Shown in pieces: positions 34,435 to 44,134 of a stretch of 64,000 nt of DNA. Origin of the DNA: Ancrocorticia sp047501485 (GTDB taxonomy: Bacteria > Actinomycetota > Actinomycetes > Actinomycetales > Actinomycetaceae); the NCBI GenBank assembly GCA_047501485.1, contig JAZDRN010000013.1, forward strand, positions 10,620-74,619, read 5' to 3'. Both the position numbers and the translations under genes were made by a program. The notes below the pieces were generated by a model. It was not told the DNA's origin, made no database searches, and worked only from the letters and a program-made list of their open reading frames with translations. Within the stretch, counting starts at the first letter, position 1, and every line of letters starts with the position of its first letter.

Positions 34435-37133
34435 ACGAATTCCTTCTTCTGGCAGTAACGCAGAGCGAACCAGCCCAGTGGCACGCGGCCCCAGAAGGTG
34501 AAGAGTCGATACAGGATCGCGGTGGAGAACGCGATGGAGGCGGGTACTCCGGCTAGCGTGAGTCCGCCTGTCAGAGCCGCCTCAACGGGACCGATACCAC
34601 CCGGCGAAGGAACGAGTGAGCCCACGGAGTTCGAGACCAGATAGGTCACGGCCAAGGTCACGACGGGCAGGCTGTAGCCGAAGGCCGCGAGGGAGCCTCC
34701 GAATGCCGCCACGAAGGCAACGGTCTGAAGTACGGATCCGAGGAACCCATAGAAGACCCTGCTGGGATGGGTGCCCAGCCAGACGAGGCGAGGCCAGATC
34801 TGATCGATCGTGGGGCGGATCTTCTCCAGGATCCAGCGCCGCAAGGGCTTGATGAGGAACACGACTGCCAGGACGATCACTATGCCGAGGAATACCACCA
34901 CCACGGTTCCGGTGGGTACCGAGAACGAGCCGATGTTTCCAGTCAGCAGGCCGAGGACCACCAGCAAGAGGACCGTGGTGACGAACTGCGCCACCTGGAC
35001 GAGGGAGACGGTGGCGATCGCCACAGGCGTGGAGACCTTGTTCTTCTGCAGGAACCGCAGGTTGAGTGCAGCGGGCCCGATGCCGGCCGGAGCCACCAGG
35101 TTGACCACGGACGCGGCCACCTGCACCAGTGTGGTATCCCGCAGGGAGAGCTGCTCCGCGGTGTACGCCTTGAGGATGATGGCCGCGCCCACGTAGGTGA
35201 AGAGACCGGCGAAGAAGGCGAAGAACATCCAACCCGGAACGGCCTGGGACATGGTGTCCCTGAGTTGCTCGAAGTTGACGGAACCGAGCAGCAGATAGAC
35301 GGCAACCAATCCGATCGAGACCGTGACGACGGTTTTCGGGGAGAAGCGCCGCAGCTGCATCGGCTCGACGGTGCTCGCCTCCGGGATCACTTCCAACAGG
35401 GCATCTCGCAAGGCCTGCAATTGTTTGCGGTCGGAGAGGACCTGGAGGGTCTCGGCCGGGAGAATCGTCTTCTGGATGAGCGGTGCCATGGTGATGAGCT
35501 GGTCCAGGGGCAGGCGGCGCTGCGCCGAAGCGAGCGTGCGTTCCACGCCGATGTGTGCCGCGAGGACTGCCACCGCCTGGGCCATGTCGATGCGACGCGT
35601 CACCTCGCTGGAAGCGAGGGAACCGTTGTGCCAGTGGAGCAGTTCGATGTGCTCGTTGCGGACGGTCAAGGTCCCGGCGTGGATATCGCCATGGGAGATT
35701 CCGCGGGTATGTGCTTCCTGGAGCAGATCCCACAGCTCGTCGAGAACGGAGTCGGAAACCTCGTCCGGGTTCAGGTCCTGCAGTGTCCTACCGCCGTTGA
35801 GTTCGAAGGCCGCCAGCATCGATTTATCCGAGGAGGCGATCTTGAGCGAACGGTCCGGGCACACGTGGGCGTTGGTGGCGGCCAGTTCCATGAGAGCGAG
35901 ACGGTCCGCGGAGGCCTCGATCGTCCGCTCGGACCGCCGCGTGGTCGTGGTCAGCACGATTCGGTTCCACAGAGAGGAGAGGACGCCGACGATGTGCTGA
36001 TCAGCGTCCAAGAGAGCGAGGTGATGCGCCGTTCCGTCCTCGGCGAGAGCGATGTAGTTACGGGAGGCATCGGATCCCACAGGCGGATGGTAATCCCGGA
36101 GGAACTGCGCCCGTAGCAACTCTGGGTCGGCACCCGGGTCGATCGTCAGGTCGTGGGCATCCTCGTGATCGAAGTGCTCCTTGATCTCGCTGAGTTCCTC
36201 GGGGGTGACCTGTTCATCCTCGTCGGAGAGGATGCCGCCGCCGTCCTGGCCATCCTCTTTACCACTCAGCGTCGCCCCCGCGCTGTCGAGGATCTCGCGG
36301 ATCTGAGAGAGACCGTAACGATCCACGTATCCGAGAGGCGCCTCCGTCCTCGTGTTCCAGACGGCCAGTTCGGCGTCGTCGGGAAGTTCGTCGATGCGCA
36401 CGATATGGGTGGCGTCGATGCCGCCGCGGCGCACCAGACGAATGAGTTCGAGCTCGGTGCTCCGATCCGGAACGTCACCCGCGACGTAGCGCGCCATCTG
36501 CCCGCAGAACATGCCGATGAACACGGTGATGAGCGCCCCGGGGAGCGTCTGGTTTCCCTGCAGCACAGAGATGACGAGGGCGACGGACAGCAACGGCCAT
36601 CCCCAGGAGGTCGTCTTGGAGGCGCGTCTGGATCCGGCGACGGTCAGGAGCGCCGAGATCACGGAAACGTAGGGAAGCAGGTTGATGATGATCGACTGCT
36701 CGGCCAGGGAGTCGGACAGCTGGCCCGTGATGGGAGAGAGCGGGAAGTAGTTCTCGAACAGCCAGAGCATGCCGTAGGAGATCGCCACCGCCGAGGCGAC
36801 GCTTGCCATTGCTGTCACCAGGCTTCGCAGGCGCCGGTGCCAGATCAGATCGATGATGACGGCGAGGGGCAGGAAGAAGCTCAGCAGGCCTTCGAGCACG
36901 TTGATCGGCATGAACAGGATGGACTCGAGGATCCCCGAGGTTGCCGTGCGTACGTCACGGGTCACTGCCAGCGTGGTGGCCGAACCATAGACGGCCAGCA
37001 GCATGACGAGGGCAATGCTCACCAGAGACGTGATGGCGGAGACGAGATCGCGTGGGCGACGCACCCATCGCACGACTTCGTCAACCAGGACGACATCGCG
37101 GCGCGGGCCCGAGCGTATCGTCGTATTCGGCAT
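34431..37133 (-). CDS. Fusion: membrane domain, pseudokinase-like domain, LPG-synthase/flippase-like domain
   Basis: 900 residues. Six or so N-terminal helices (to about 215), then a soluble central part with a degenerate kinase-like stretch (ISHGDIHAGTLTVRNEHIELLHWHNGSL near 475-500, reminiscent of an HxD loop), then an eight-helix UPF0104/lysylphosphatidylglycerol-synthase-like transmembrane domain from about 600, with the typical NLVAPAGIGPAALNLRFL and NSVGSLVPSPGGIGPVEAAL motifs. Such domains move or modify lipids. No C-terminal synthase domain. Co-transcribed with the DUF2079 gene, suggesting shared envelope-lipid work. Confidence 0.85.
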   Translation of the reverse strand: MPNTTIRSGPRRDVVLVDEVVRWVRRPRDLVSAITSLVSIALVMLLAVYGSATTLAVTRDVRTATSGILESILFMPINVLEGLLSFFLPLAVIIDLIWHRRLRSLVTAMASVASAVAISYGMLWLFENYFPLSPITGQLSDSLAEQSIIINLLPYVSVISALLTVAGSRRASKTTSWGWPLLSVALVISVLQGNQTLPGALITVFIGMFCGQMARYVAGDVPDRSTELELIRLVRRGGIDATHIVRIDELPDDAELAVWNTRTEAPLGYVDRYGLSQIREILDSAGATLSGKEDGQDGGGILSDEDEQVTPEELSEIKEHFDHEDAHDLTIDPGADPELLRAQFLRDYHPPVGSDASRNYIALAEDGTAHHLALLDADQHIVGVLSSLWNRIVLTTTTRRSERTIEASADRLALMELAATNAHVCPDRSLKIASSDKSMLAAFELNGGRTLQDLNPDEVSDSVLDELWDLLQEAHTRGISHGDIHAGTLTVRNEHIELLHWHNGSLASSEVTRRIDMAQAVAVLAAHIGVERTLASAQRRLPLDQLITMAPLIQKTILPAETLQVLSDRKQLQALRDALLEVIPEASTVEPMQLRRFSPKTVVTVSIGLVAVYLLLGSVNFEQLRDTMSQAVPGWMFFAFFAGLFTYVGAAIILKAYTAEQLSLRDTTLVQVAASVVNLVAPAGIGPAALNLRFLQKNKVSTPVAIATVSLVQVAQFVTTVLLLVVLGLLTGNIGSFSVPTGTVVVVFLGIVIVLAVVFLIKPLRRWILEKIRPTIDQIWPRLVWLGTHPSRVFYGFLGSVLQTVAFVAAFGGSLAAFGYSLPVVTLAVTYLVSNSVGSLVPSPGGIGPVEAALTGGLTLAGVPASIAFSTAILYRLFTFWGRVPLGWFALRYCQKKEFV

Positions 37134-37204
37134 CCTGACCTCCTTTTTACACAGAGCAGTCTACGGGGTGGCCCGGCTGGCGTTCGTCATGCTTTGGGCT
37201 GAGC

Positions 37205-38635
37205 TTACTGGTCCTCGGTCTGAGCTTCCTCGGTTTTGCCCGCCAACCACTGGGGAATGTTCTCCTGCGAGCGGGGGAACATCTTGAGATCCGCGCTCCA
37301 CACCTGAGCGGGAACCTGGTGAGCCCAGCGCGGTTCGTCGTTGAGGTTGATCGTCACATTGGCCTGGCCCTGCGCGTCGAACTCGAAAACGAGAACGTAG
37401 GGTGCGCCCACCTCCTCGCGGTAGAGGACCTTCTTGAGCTGACCGACGTAGTGCAGTATCGCTGTGGGAAGCAGGTTGATGGTGACATCCTTGGTGGAGG
37501 CCTCTTCCTCGCTGGAGGCCTCTTCCTCGTCGTTCGGGACCGCTACCGACGCTGCGAAATGCGCCATCTGGCCCACGAGCTGAATGTAGAGGCGCAGTTT
37601 CGACCAGCCGGTGGGAGCCACGTTCGTGAGGAGGCCGAAGATGTCGGCCATGAGTGCCTTGGCATCGGAATTGTCCCGGGTGCGGGAGGCCTTCAGGGTG
37701 ACCGCCGGGCGGGACGAGACATCCCAGGTGTTCGGGCGCGCCTCGCGCGAGGCTCTGTCGGTCAGATCGTCGAACGAGGTGATGAGCGTGTTCGTTCCCT
37801 GTGCGTAGCGCGAGAAACCGGAGGCCTGTGCGAGTGGAGCATCGACGGCCAGGGACACGATGTGCGCCATCAGCTTGCCCTCCTTCCCGGTGACCGCGCG
37901 AATGACGCGCACGGGGATGTTGCGGTAGCGAGCCACGTCCTGATGCTCGAAGATGTTGAGGTCCTCGTGGTAGGCGATGCGCTTGGCCCACAGTCCCGTT
38001 GGCAGCTCCTCGAAGCCTTCCTCCTGGCGCGGCTGGCCCGGTGTGACCATCGTGAGCGCCACTGGTTTGCTCGTCCCCTCGTCGAGTTCGACCTCCACGG
38101 GAAGAATCCCCCACTCGCGGGGAAGGATCGGGCCGGTGAACACGGATGGGATGCACGCCTTCAGATTGCCCGTCTTGACCGTCTCCCATCCCCAGGCGAT
38201 GCCATGATAGACGCCGCGCAGTTCCGGCTCCTCGCTACCAGGGAAGAAGCGCCACAGGCGAGATCCAGTGGTCAGGCGTGTGGGCTCGACCCACATGAGC
38301 TGGGTGCGGACGCCCGCAGCCTGTGCGATTCCGGAGCCGTTGAACGGAGGGTGTTCCACGACTCCGCCCATGAACGCCTGTTCGTGCAGTGGGCCCACGG
38401 CCAGACGGGTCTGAATGAACGGATTGGCGGGAACCTGAAGGATATCGATGGGCTTATCGGGGGAAAAGGGGGAGCCCGCCATGTCGGCGTTGAGCAGTGA
38501 GATGAGATCGCCGACCTCGGTGACCTGCGCGACCTCGTTGGCGTCGACAGCGAAGCCACCGAAGAAATCGAGACCATTCTGGAGATAGGAATCGGCTTGA
38601 CCTGCAGAGACTGCCAGCTGGTATACGACGCTCAC
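37205..38635 (-). CDS. Unknown soluble protein, 476 residues
   Basis: I do not recognise the family. No signal or membrane segment. The N-terminal region (MSVVYQLAVSAGQADSYL) and the middle (HPPFNGSGIAQAAGVRTQLMWVEPTRLTTGSRLW) are compact and globular. There is an acidic spacer (NDEEEASSEEEASTKD) near residue 370 before a C-terminal domain with YVLVFEFDAQGQANVTINLNDEPRWAHQVPAQ, which distantly resembles YezG-like immunity proteins, though this is only an impression. Its stop is 71 bp upstream of the 900-residue membrane protein gene, so they may share a transcript. Confidence 0.75.
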   Translation of the reverse strand: MSVVYQLAVSAGQADSYLQNGLDFFGGFAVDANEVAQVTEVGDLISLLNADMAGSPFSPDKPIDILQVPANPFIQTRLAVGPLHEQAFMGGVVEHPPFNGSGIAQAAGVRTQLMWVEPTRLTTGSRLWRFFPGSEEPELRGVYHGIAWGWETVKTGNLKACIPSVFTGPILPREWGILPVEVELDEGTSKPVALTMVTPGQPRQEEGFEELPTGLWAKRIAYHEDLNIFEHQDVARYRNIPVRVIRAVTGKEGKLMAHIVSLAVDAPLAQASGFSRYAQGTNTLITSFDDLTDRASREARPNTWDVSSRPAVTLKASRTRDNSDAKALMADIFGLLTNVAPTGWSKLRLYIQLVGQMAHFAASVAVPNDEEEASSEEEASTKDVTINLLPTAILHYVGQLKKVLYREEVGAPYVLVFEFDAQGQANVTINLNDEPRWAHQVPAQVWSADLKMFPRSQENIPQWLAGKTEEAQTEDQ

Positions 38636-39003
38636 GAGTGTCCTTTCGGCGGTTGGAGTACGCGGATCTCATTCGTGGCCCGCGCAGGGCAACGAATGGC
38701 ACGTCTCTCACCCTAGTGGCAAAGCAGCGGAGGTTGAATCGCGTGGTTGAGTTGGGTCCCCGCCGGTGGGGCGGAAAATATAGCCCGCCGATTGAGCGAA
38801 GGCCGTTGGCCGGAGTCGAAATCAGAGGTGGCGCGCGGTCGGGCTCTGAAGTTTTGTTGCGAGTGAATAACTTTCCTGAAAACGTCGAAAATAGGCGTTT
38901 TATGGCTAGGTCGTGCCATATGCGGAACATTATTCATGCCGCAGGGGTTTCGACTTGCTCAACCGGCAGACCTTGTGGGTTCTGACTTGCTCGGCCGGCG
39001 TGG
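38636..39003. other. Intergenic region with copy of a 25-bp motif
   Basis: 368 bp with the promoter of the unknown 476-residue protein and the end of dedA. At 38910-38934 is a 25-bp motif (GTCGTGCC then CGGAACATTATT) also found twice upstream of purB. Confidence 0.55.
38910..38934 (+). repeat. 25-bp motif, copy A
   Basis: Contains CGTGCCATATGCGGAACATT, identical (inverted) to 41991-42010, and matches 42030-42054 in 21 of 25 positions. Confidence 0.75.
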
Positions 39004-39972
39004 TCAGAAAGACTTCGGGTCCGGGGAAGGGTTCGTGCCCGGACCCGGGGAATCTGGGGAATCCGGGGAAACAGGCCGGTCTTCGCGTTGTTCCCGCTCC
39101 CGCGAGGAAGTGCCCGGGGAGGTTGGAAGGCTGTCCGCCGGCGAACCCTCCCCGGTGAGATTCGTGGAGGTGAGGTTCGTGGAGGGAGCGGGTGCGGTCG
39201 TGGGGGAAGCACTGGTGGGAGAATCCGCGGTAGGGGAAGCCGGCGTGGAGCTCTCACCGGGGGCGGCTGAGCGCGGCTCGAGGTCCAGCTCCGAAAGATG
39301 TTCCCCGCCGGCGCCTGCCTCCTTCTCGCGCCGGTTCTTCCGAACTCGTAGCACGATCCACAGCACCAGTGCTGCCACGACGATGGCAATGACCACCTTG
39401 GACAGCACGCCGACGTAGTTCTCGACGATGTGCCAGTTGGCCCCCAAGGCATAGCCGGCGTAGATCAGGATGGAATTCCAGATGAGTGAGCCCGCCGCGG
39501 TGAGGAATGTGAAACGCAGCAGATTCATACGCGTGACACCCGCGGGAAGCGAGATGAGCGAACGGAAGATTGGAATCATCCGGCCGAAGAAGACCGTCCA
39601 CGAACCGTGCTTGTCGAAGAATGCCTCGGTCTTGACCACATCGGTGGGATTGACGAGAGGGAGAGAATTGAGGATCTTCCGGGTGCGCTCGCGGCCGAGC
39701 AGAGCGCCGAGCATATAGAGAACGAACGCTCCCACCAGTGAACCGGCGGTGCACCACAGGATCGCCCCCAACAGTGTGAACCCTGCTCCGGCTCCGGCCG
39801 AGAAACCGGTGAGGGGAAGAATGATCTCCGAGGGCAACGGAGGGAAAAGATTCTCCAGCGCGATTAGAGAAGCCGCGCCGAGACCGCCTAGAGCATCGAT
39901 GACGCTGATAGCCCAGCCCGCGATTCCTCCCAATTCAGGGGTGGCGTCGGGAGTGGGCTCGGCGGCCGCCAC
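39004..39972 (-). CDS. DedA-family membrane protein
   Basis: 322 residues. ALENLFPPLPSEIILPLTGF, GALLGRERTRKIL, FFGRMIPIFRSLISLPAGVTRM and the C-terminal helices are the DedA/SNARE-associated family, thought to move undecaprenyl phosphate or phospholipids across the membrane. From about residue 215 an 80-plus-residue Ser/Pro/Thr-rich cytoplasmic tail follows, unusual for the family. The GTG at 39972 lacks a ribosome site; the frame stays open upstream and AAAGGAG sits 8 nt before an in-frame CTG at 40026, so translation may begin there with a CTG. Confidence 0.9.
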   Translation of the reverse strand: MAAAEPTPDATPELGGIAGWAISVIDALGGLGAASLIALENLFPPLPSEIILPLTGFSAGAGAGFTLLGAILWCTAGSLVGAFVLYMLGALLGRERTRKILNSLPLVNPTDVVKTEAFFDKHGSWTVFFGRMIPIFRSLISLPAGVTRMNLLRFTFLTAAGSLIWNSILIYAGYALGANWHIVENYVGVLSKVVIAIVVAALVLWIVLRVRKNRREKEAGAGGEHLSELDLEPRSAAPGESSTPASPTADSPTSASPTTAPAPSTNLTSTNLTGEGSPADSLPTSPGTSSREREQREDRPVSPDSPDSPGPGTNPSPDPKSF

Positions 39973-40334
<362 letters not shown>

Positions 40335-41783
40335 TCAGTCGAGAAAGCCGACCAGATCGGGGGCGATTCCGATGTAGTTCGATGGAGTGAGGGAGAGCAG
40401 CCGCTGCTCCACATCGGAGGGGATGCCGAGCCCTTTGATGAATTCACGCATGTCCTCCGCGGTCACCTTGCGGCCGCGTGTGAGCTCCTTGAGGCGCTCG
40501 TAGGGATTCGCCATCCCAGTGGCGCCAGCGATCTCCGCGGCCCGCATCGCCTGTTGAATGGGCTCGCCAAGGACTTCCCAGGCCGCGTCGAGATCCCGCT
40601 CCAGCACTGGAGGGTTCGGATCGACGCCGGCGATGCCGCGGCGCAGATTATCGATGGCGAGAAGTGAATGACCGAGTGCCACTCCAACGTTGCGTTGGGT
40701 GGTGGAATCCGTGAGGTCGCGCTGGAGCCGAGAAGTCACCAAGGTGGCGGCCAGAGATTCGAGGAGCGCCGAGGACACTTCGAGATTGGCCTCCGCGTTC
40801 TCGAAACGAATCGGATTGACCTTGTGCGGCATGGTCGACGAGCCCGTCGAACCCTGGGCGGCCAGGTTCTGATGGAAGTAGTCGAGAGAGATGTAGGTCC
40901 AGAAATCGGTGGCGATATTGTGCGCGATCCTGTTGAAATGGGCGATGTCGGCGTAGAGGTCGGCCTGCCAGTCATGCGGTTCGATCTGGGTGGTCAAAGG
41001 GTTCCAGTCCAGACCGAGGTTCTCGACGAAGCCGCGGGAGATCGCGGGCCAATCGGCGGTGGGGACCGAGACGCTGTGCGCCCCGAATGTGCCGGTGGCG
41101 CCGTTGATCTTACCGAGGAAGTCCGCCGCATCGATGCGGCGAAGTTGACGGCGCAGACGCGATGCGAAGACAGCCATCTCCTTACCGAGCGTGGTGGGGG
41201 AGGCCGTTTGCCCGTGTGTGCGAGAAAGCATCGGACGGTCCGCTTCCGCGTTGGCCAGATCCGCCAGCTGATCGGCGAGCGCCGTTGCGGCAGGAAGCCA
41301 CACCTGCTCGATGGCCCCCTTGATGACCAAGGCATAGGAAAGATTGTTGACGTCCTCGCTGGTGCAGAAGATGTGCACGATCTCGTGCATGGTGGAGAGA
41401 GCTGTTTCTCGGCCGATCGTGGCGGACGCGGAGTCGAGGCGACGCTTGAGGAAGTATTCCACGGCCTTCACATCGTGACGTGTCTCCGCTTCGATCTCGG
41501 CCATCTCGGCGATTTCCTCTGCCCCGAAAGTGGTGGGGATGGAACGCAGGTAGGCGACATCCTCGTCAGTGAGCGTGCGAGCGCCTGGCAGAACCTTGTT
41601 CTGGACGAGATAGATGAGCCATTCGACCTCCACATGGATACGGGCGCGATTGAGGGCGGCCTCGGAGAGGAAGTCGACAAGAGGTGCGCTCACACTGCGG
41701 TAGCGGCCATCGAGCGGCCCGAGTGCGATGGCGGGTGAGACATCGGCGAGCGGACGGAAATCGGCAAATGGTGCAGAGCTCAT
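40335..41783 (-). CDS. purB: Adenylosuccinate lyase
   Basis: About 482 residues. Acts twice in purine synthesis: on SAICAR and on adenylosuccinate, releasing fumarate. Seen: PLDGRYRS at the N-terminus, TSEDVNNLSYAL, SRTHGQTASPTTLGKEM (catalytic His region) and the signature GSSTMPHKVNPIRFENAE with the flexible catalytic serine loop. ATG 41783 chosen; an in-frame GTG six bases upstream is possible. Confidence 0.98.
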   Translation of the reverse strand: MSSAPFADFRPLADVSPAIALGPLDGRYRSVSAPLVDFLSEAALNRARIHVEVEWLIYLVQNKVLPGARTLTDEDVAYLRSIPTTFGAEEIAEMAEIEAETRHDVKAVEYFLKRRLDSASATIGRETALSTMHEIVHIFCTSEDVNNLSYALVIKGAIEQVWLPAATALADQLADLANAEADRPMLSRTHGQTASPTTLGKEMAVFASRLRRQLRRIDAADFLGKINGATGTFGAHSVSVPTADWPAISRGFVENLGLDWNPLTTQIEPHDWQADLYADIAHFNRIAHNIATDFWTYISLDYFHQNLAAQGSTGSSTMPHKVNPIRFENAEANLEVSSALLESLAATLVTSRLQRDLTDSTTQRNVGVALGHSLLAIDNLRRGIAGVDPNPPVLERDLDAAWEVLGEPIQQAMRAAEIAGATGMANPYERLKELTRGRKVTAEDMREFIKGLGIPSDVEQRLLSLTPSNYIGIAPDLVGFLD

Positions 41784-42139
41784 GGACACATTGTTTCATG
41801 GGCGGACTGGCCGCTGCGGCCCGTGCTCAGCGATCTCGGTAACAGGAGGCACCTCGGATTGCGGGTGCCGGATGGGAGATGTGGAATGATGCGCGATTCG
41901 CGCTCAGCTCACGGCGCGTACCTGGAGTTGCCCATGTCGCCAGCCGATGCTGTCCGCCGGTACATCCCCCTGCTGCCCCTGACCCAGCACAATGTTCCGC
42001 ATATGGCACGGCCTGTCGATATAGCGCACGTCGGGCCGAATACGGAACATTATTTCGCACTGCCGTCTGCGAGCCCTCGCGGACGGTCACTGCCGGAGGC
42101 TCAAGGGCAGGTGCCGAATACTCAGATGTACCCGCATTC
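41784..42139. other. purB upstream region with inverted motif pair
   Basis: 356 bp between purB and the fructosamine-kinase-like gene. It holds two oppositely oriented copies of the 25-bp motif (41991-42010 and 42030-42054) that could pair as a hairpin (AATGTTCCG with CGGAACATT). Near 42121 a CTCAGATGTACCCGC sequence is repeated 18 bp on, the second copy reaching into the neighbouring gene's 3' end. Confidence 0.6.
41991..42054. repeat. Inverted pair of the 25-bp motif (copies B and C)
   Basis: Arms AATGTTCCG and CGGAACATT are perfect 9-bp complements, with an inner CGGCC/GGCCG pair. Each arm matches the motif copy at 38910-38934, 3 kb away, so it is a small repeated element or operator rather than a chance hairpin. 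Confidence 0.65.
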
Positions 42140-43024
42140 TCAGATGTACCCGCGGGCGGTGGAGATGGTCTGGGATCCGTAGCCTGCTCCGAAGAGTGCG
42201 GCATGCACGATGAGGATATGGAGCTGGTGCAGTCCGATGCGTCGCTGCCAGCCCTCGGCCAGAGGAGACACTTCGTTGTACGCGCTGTAGATCCGCTCGG
42301 TGAAAGGTGCGGAGAAGACGGTGAGCTGGGCGAGGTCTGATTCCGCATGGCCACCCTGGCAGGCGGGATCGATGAGCACGGCGACGGTTCCCGATGCGGA
42401 CGTCTCCGCTTCCAGCTCGACTTCCAGCTCGACGCGTTCGTGGAGGTCCGCGCCGGTGTGGCTCCAGAGGATGTTGCCCGCCCACAGATCGCCGTGCAGC
42501 AGCGCGGCGTCTGTGCGGACGAGTTCGGGCTGTGGAGAATCGAAATCGCCGACGCGCAGTCGTTCGCACAGCCGCTCGATAATCTGCGCGCCGGATTGGT
42601 GGACCGCCCCGTTGTCGCGGGCGGTTCTCAGGTAGGGGAGGATGCGATCCTCCGCGTAGAATTCGCCCCAGGGCCGTGCCTGCGAATCAGGTGCCACCAG
42701 GCGGAGTGGAGCATCGCCCATAGCAGCTGTAACGCTCGTCTCCGCGCCGTTTTCTGCGAGACCGGAGGGCGCTTGGCCGAATATGCGTTTCCCTTCGGGG
42801 CTGAAGGCGTGGGTTCGCGCGAGCCGACGTCCGAATTCCTCCGCAGCCTCTTGCGTGGGGGCTCCAGGTTCCAGCCGGGCGGTTTCCAAAGAGTTCGTTC
42901 CTGCGGAGACGAGGCGCACTGTTGCAGCGCCTCCGGCCCGCGCCGCGCGTCCTAGTTCGCGCAGGCCCGCTGCCTCGGCGGCGATGGCGCGGGCGCTTCC
43001 TTGCTTCACGAAAGTGTTTGGCAT
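42140..43024 (-). CDS. Fructosamine kinase-family protein
   Basis: 294 residues. LLHGDLWAGNILW (the HGD catalytic loop, about 195-207) and VLIDPACQGGHAESDLAQLTVF (DPA ... E-x-D) are the hallmark of the fructosamine-3-kinase family, which phosphorylates ketosamines of glycated proteins or small metabolites. The glycine-rich loop region SAGTNSLETARLEPGA is present. Strong SD AAAGGAGGTC before ATG 43024. The last codons coincide with the duplicated CTCAGATGTACCCGC sequence at the 3' end. Confidence 0.92.
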   Translation of the reverse strand: MPNTFVKQGSARAIAAEAAGLRELGRAARAGGAATVRLVSAGTNSLETARLEPGAPTQEAAEEFGRRLARTHAFSPEGKRIFGQAPSGLAENGAETSVTAAMGDAPLRLVAPDSQARPWGEFYAEDRILPYLRTARDNGAVHQSGAQIIERLCERLRVGDFDSPQPELVRTDAALLHGDLWAGNILWSHTGADLHERVELEVELEAETSASGTVAVLIDPACQGGHAESDLAQLTVFSAPFTERIYSAYNEVSPLAEGWQRRIGLHQLHILIVHAALFGAGYGSQTISTARGYI

Positions 43025-43071
43025 GAAGACCTCCTTTATCAGCTGACGGCGATGGCATGCCACAAAGGTCT

Positions 43072-43135
43072 AGCGGGGATGCCGATGGGGACAGCGGGGA
43101 TGCCGATGGGGACAGCGGAGTTGCCGATGGTGGGC
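43072..43135. repeat. 21-bp tandem repeat, about three units
   Basis: Unit AGCGGGGATGCCGATGGGGAC twice exactly (43072-43092, 43093-43113), then a diverged third copy with a partial fourth. It lies just upstream of the fructosamine-kinase-like gene. Spacers are absent, so it is not a CRISPR. Confidence 0.85.
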
Positions 43136-43265
43136 AGCGGGGATGCCGGGATGGAAGCCGGCGGCTTGGAGGAACGATCCACCGAGCCGACCTGCCTGCC
43201 TGTGCACCCAGCTGGGTTCGACCCCGGATCCTCGAGGAGATCCGGGCCGTTTGAGACTCGGGTTG

Positions 43266-43649
43266 CTAGGAATTCCGGCGATATTTGAGCGGGAGGAAGA
43301 GATCGACGATCACGTTGACGATACCGATGACGATTCCTCCCAAGAGCGCCGCCCAGAACCCGTTCACGTGGAAGCCTACTGCGAAGATGCCGGTGATCCA
43401 CGAGGCCAGTCCGAGCATCGCGGCATTGACGACCACGAAGAATAGACCGAGGGTCAGAATGTAGAGCGGTAGGGAGAGGATCATGACGATGGGGCGGATC
43501 AGCATGTTGACGAGCGCCAGAACGACGCCGGCCAGAATGTAGTACAGCCAGACGTATTCGCTGGATCCGGTGACGCTGATCCCGGAGACGATCTGAATGC
43601 ACAGCCACAGTCCAAGAGCATTGACAAGGGCGCGGACAAGGAGTTTCAT
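43266..43649 (-). CDS. YvlD/phage-holin-4-2 family membrane protein
   Basis: 127 residues, four helices. ALGLWLCIQIVSGISV, VVLALVNMLIRPIVMILSLPLYILTLGLFFVVVNAAML and ALLGGIVIGIVNVI match the PF04020 family. Despite the family name no phage genes are nearby; it is a common chromosomal envelope protein. ATG 43649. Confidence 0.92.
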   Translation of the reverse strand: MKLLVRALVNALGLWLCIQIVSGISVTGSSEYVWLYYILAGVVLALVNMLIRPIVMILSLPLYILTLGLFFVVVNAAMLGLASWITGIFAVGFHVNGFWAALLGGIVIGIVNVIVDLFLPLKYRRNS

Positions 43650-43798
43650 GCCTACAGTCTAGTGAGCGAAGCTGGATTTTGAACCGGAGGTATTGCTACC
43701 CGAGGGGGAGCATGCTTCCTCGTCGACATACCAGTATCTGGGACCAACGTCCTATTCTGTGTGCAGAGAGCTGATCATGACTCCATGAAACCTTTGGT

Positions 43799-44104
43799 AT
43801 GGCCTGCAGAGTAGCAGGAACTATTGTTGCGGTGTCTTTGGTGGGTGCATGCTCTTCAACGGACGATAGTGAGTCCCAGCCAGCCGAGAGCCCCGTCCCG
43901 ACGGTGAACAACGCCAGTGAACAGCCGAGCGAACAGCCAACGGAACAGCAGTCCGTTGAACCAGACGATTCTTCGTTTGCGGTTCCTGGATTCGCCCCCG
44001 GGGAAAGCCAGCCGGTTGCCCCGAACGAGAATGCCGATGGCTCGGATAACCCCGCCGGACGGCAGCTGAACCGACGCGTGGAGATCTTCATTCCGGCATT
44101 CTGA
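43799..44104 (+). CDS. Small lipoprotein ending in an OmpA-domain remnant
   Basis: 101 residues. ATG 43799 begins MACRVAGTIVAVSLVGAC, a lipoprotein signal with Cys 18. A Ser/Glu/Gln-rich linker (about 20-60) follows. The end, FAPGESQPVAPNENADGSDNPAGRQLNRRVEIFI, closely matches the very last stretch of OmpA peptidoglycan-binding domains, but the preceding about 80 residues of that domain are absent. It therefore looks like an internal-deletion product of an OmpA-type lipoprotein. Whether it is still expressed is unknown. Confidence 0.65.
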   Translation: MACRVAGTIVAVSLVGACSSTDDSESQPAESPVPTVNNASEQPSEQPTEQQSVEPDDSSFAVPGFAPGESQPVAPNENADGSDNPAGRQLNRRVEIFIPAF

Positions 44105-44134
44105 CTGTCGGGTGGCCTGCTACCCGCAAAGTGA

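Noticed and set aside
43072..43150. Possible CRISPR array
   Set aside because: Units are directly adjacent without spacers, and no cas genes are present.
43266..43649. Prophage suspicion from the holin-family protein
   Set aside because: No integrase, capsid, portal or lysis genes nearby; this family is mostly chromosomal.
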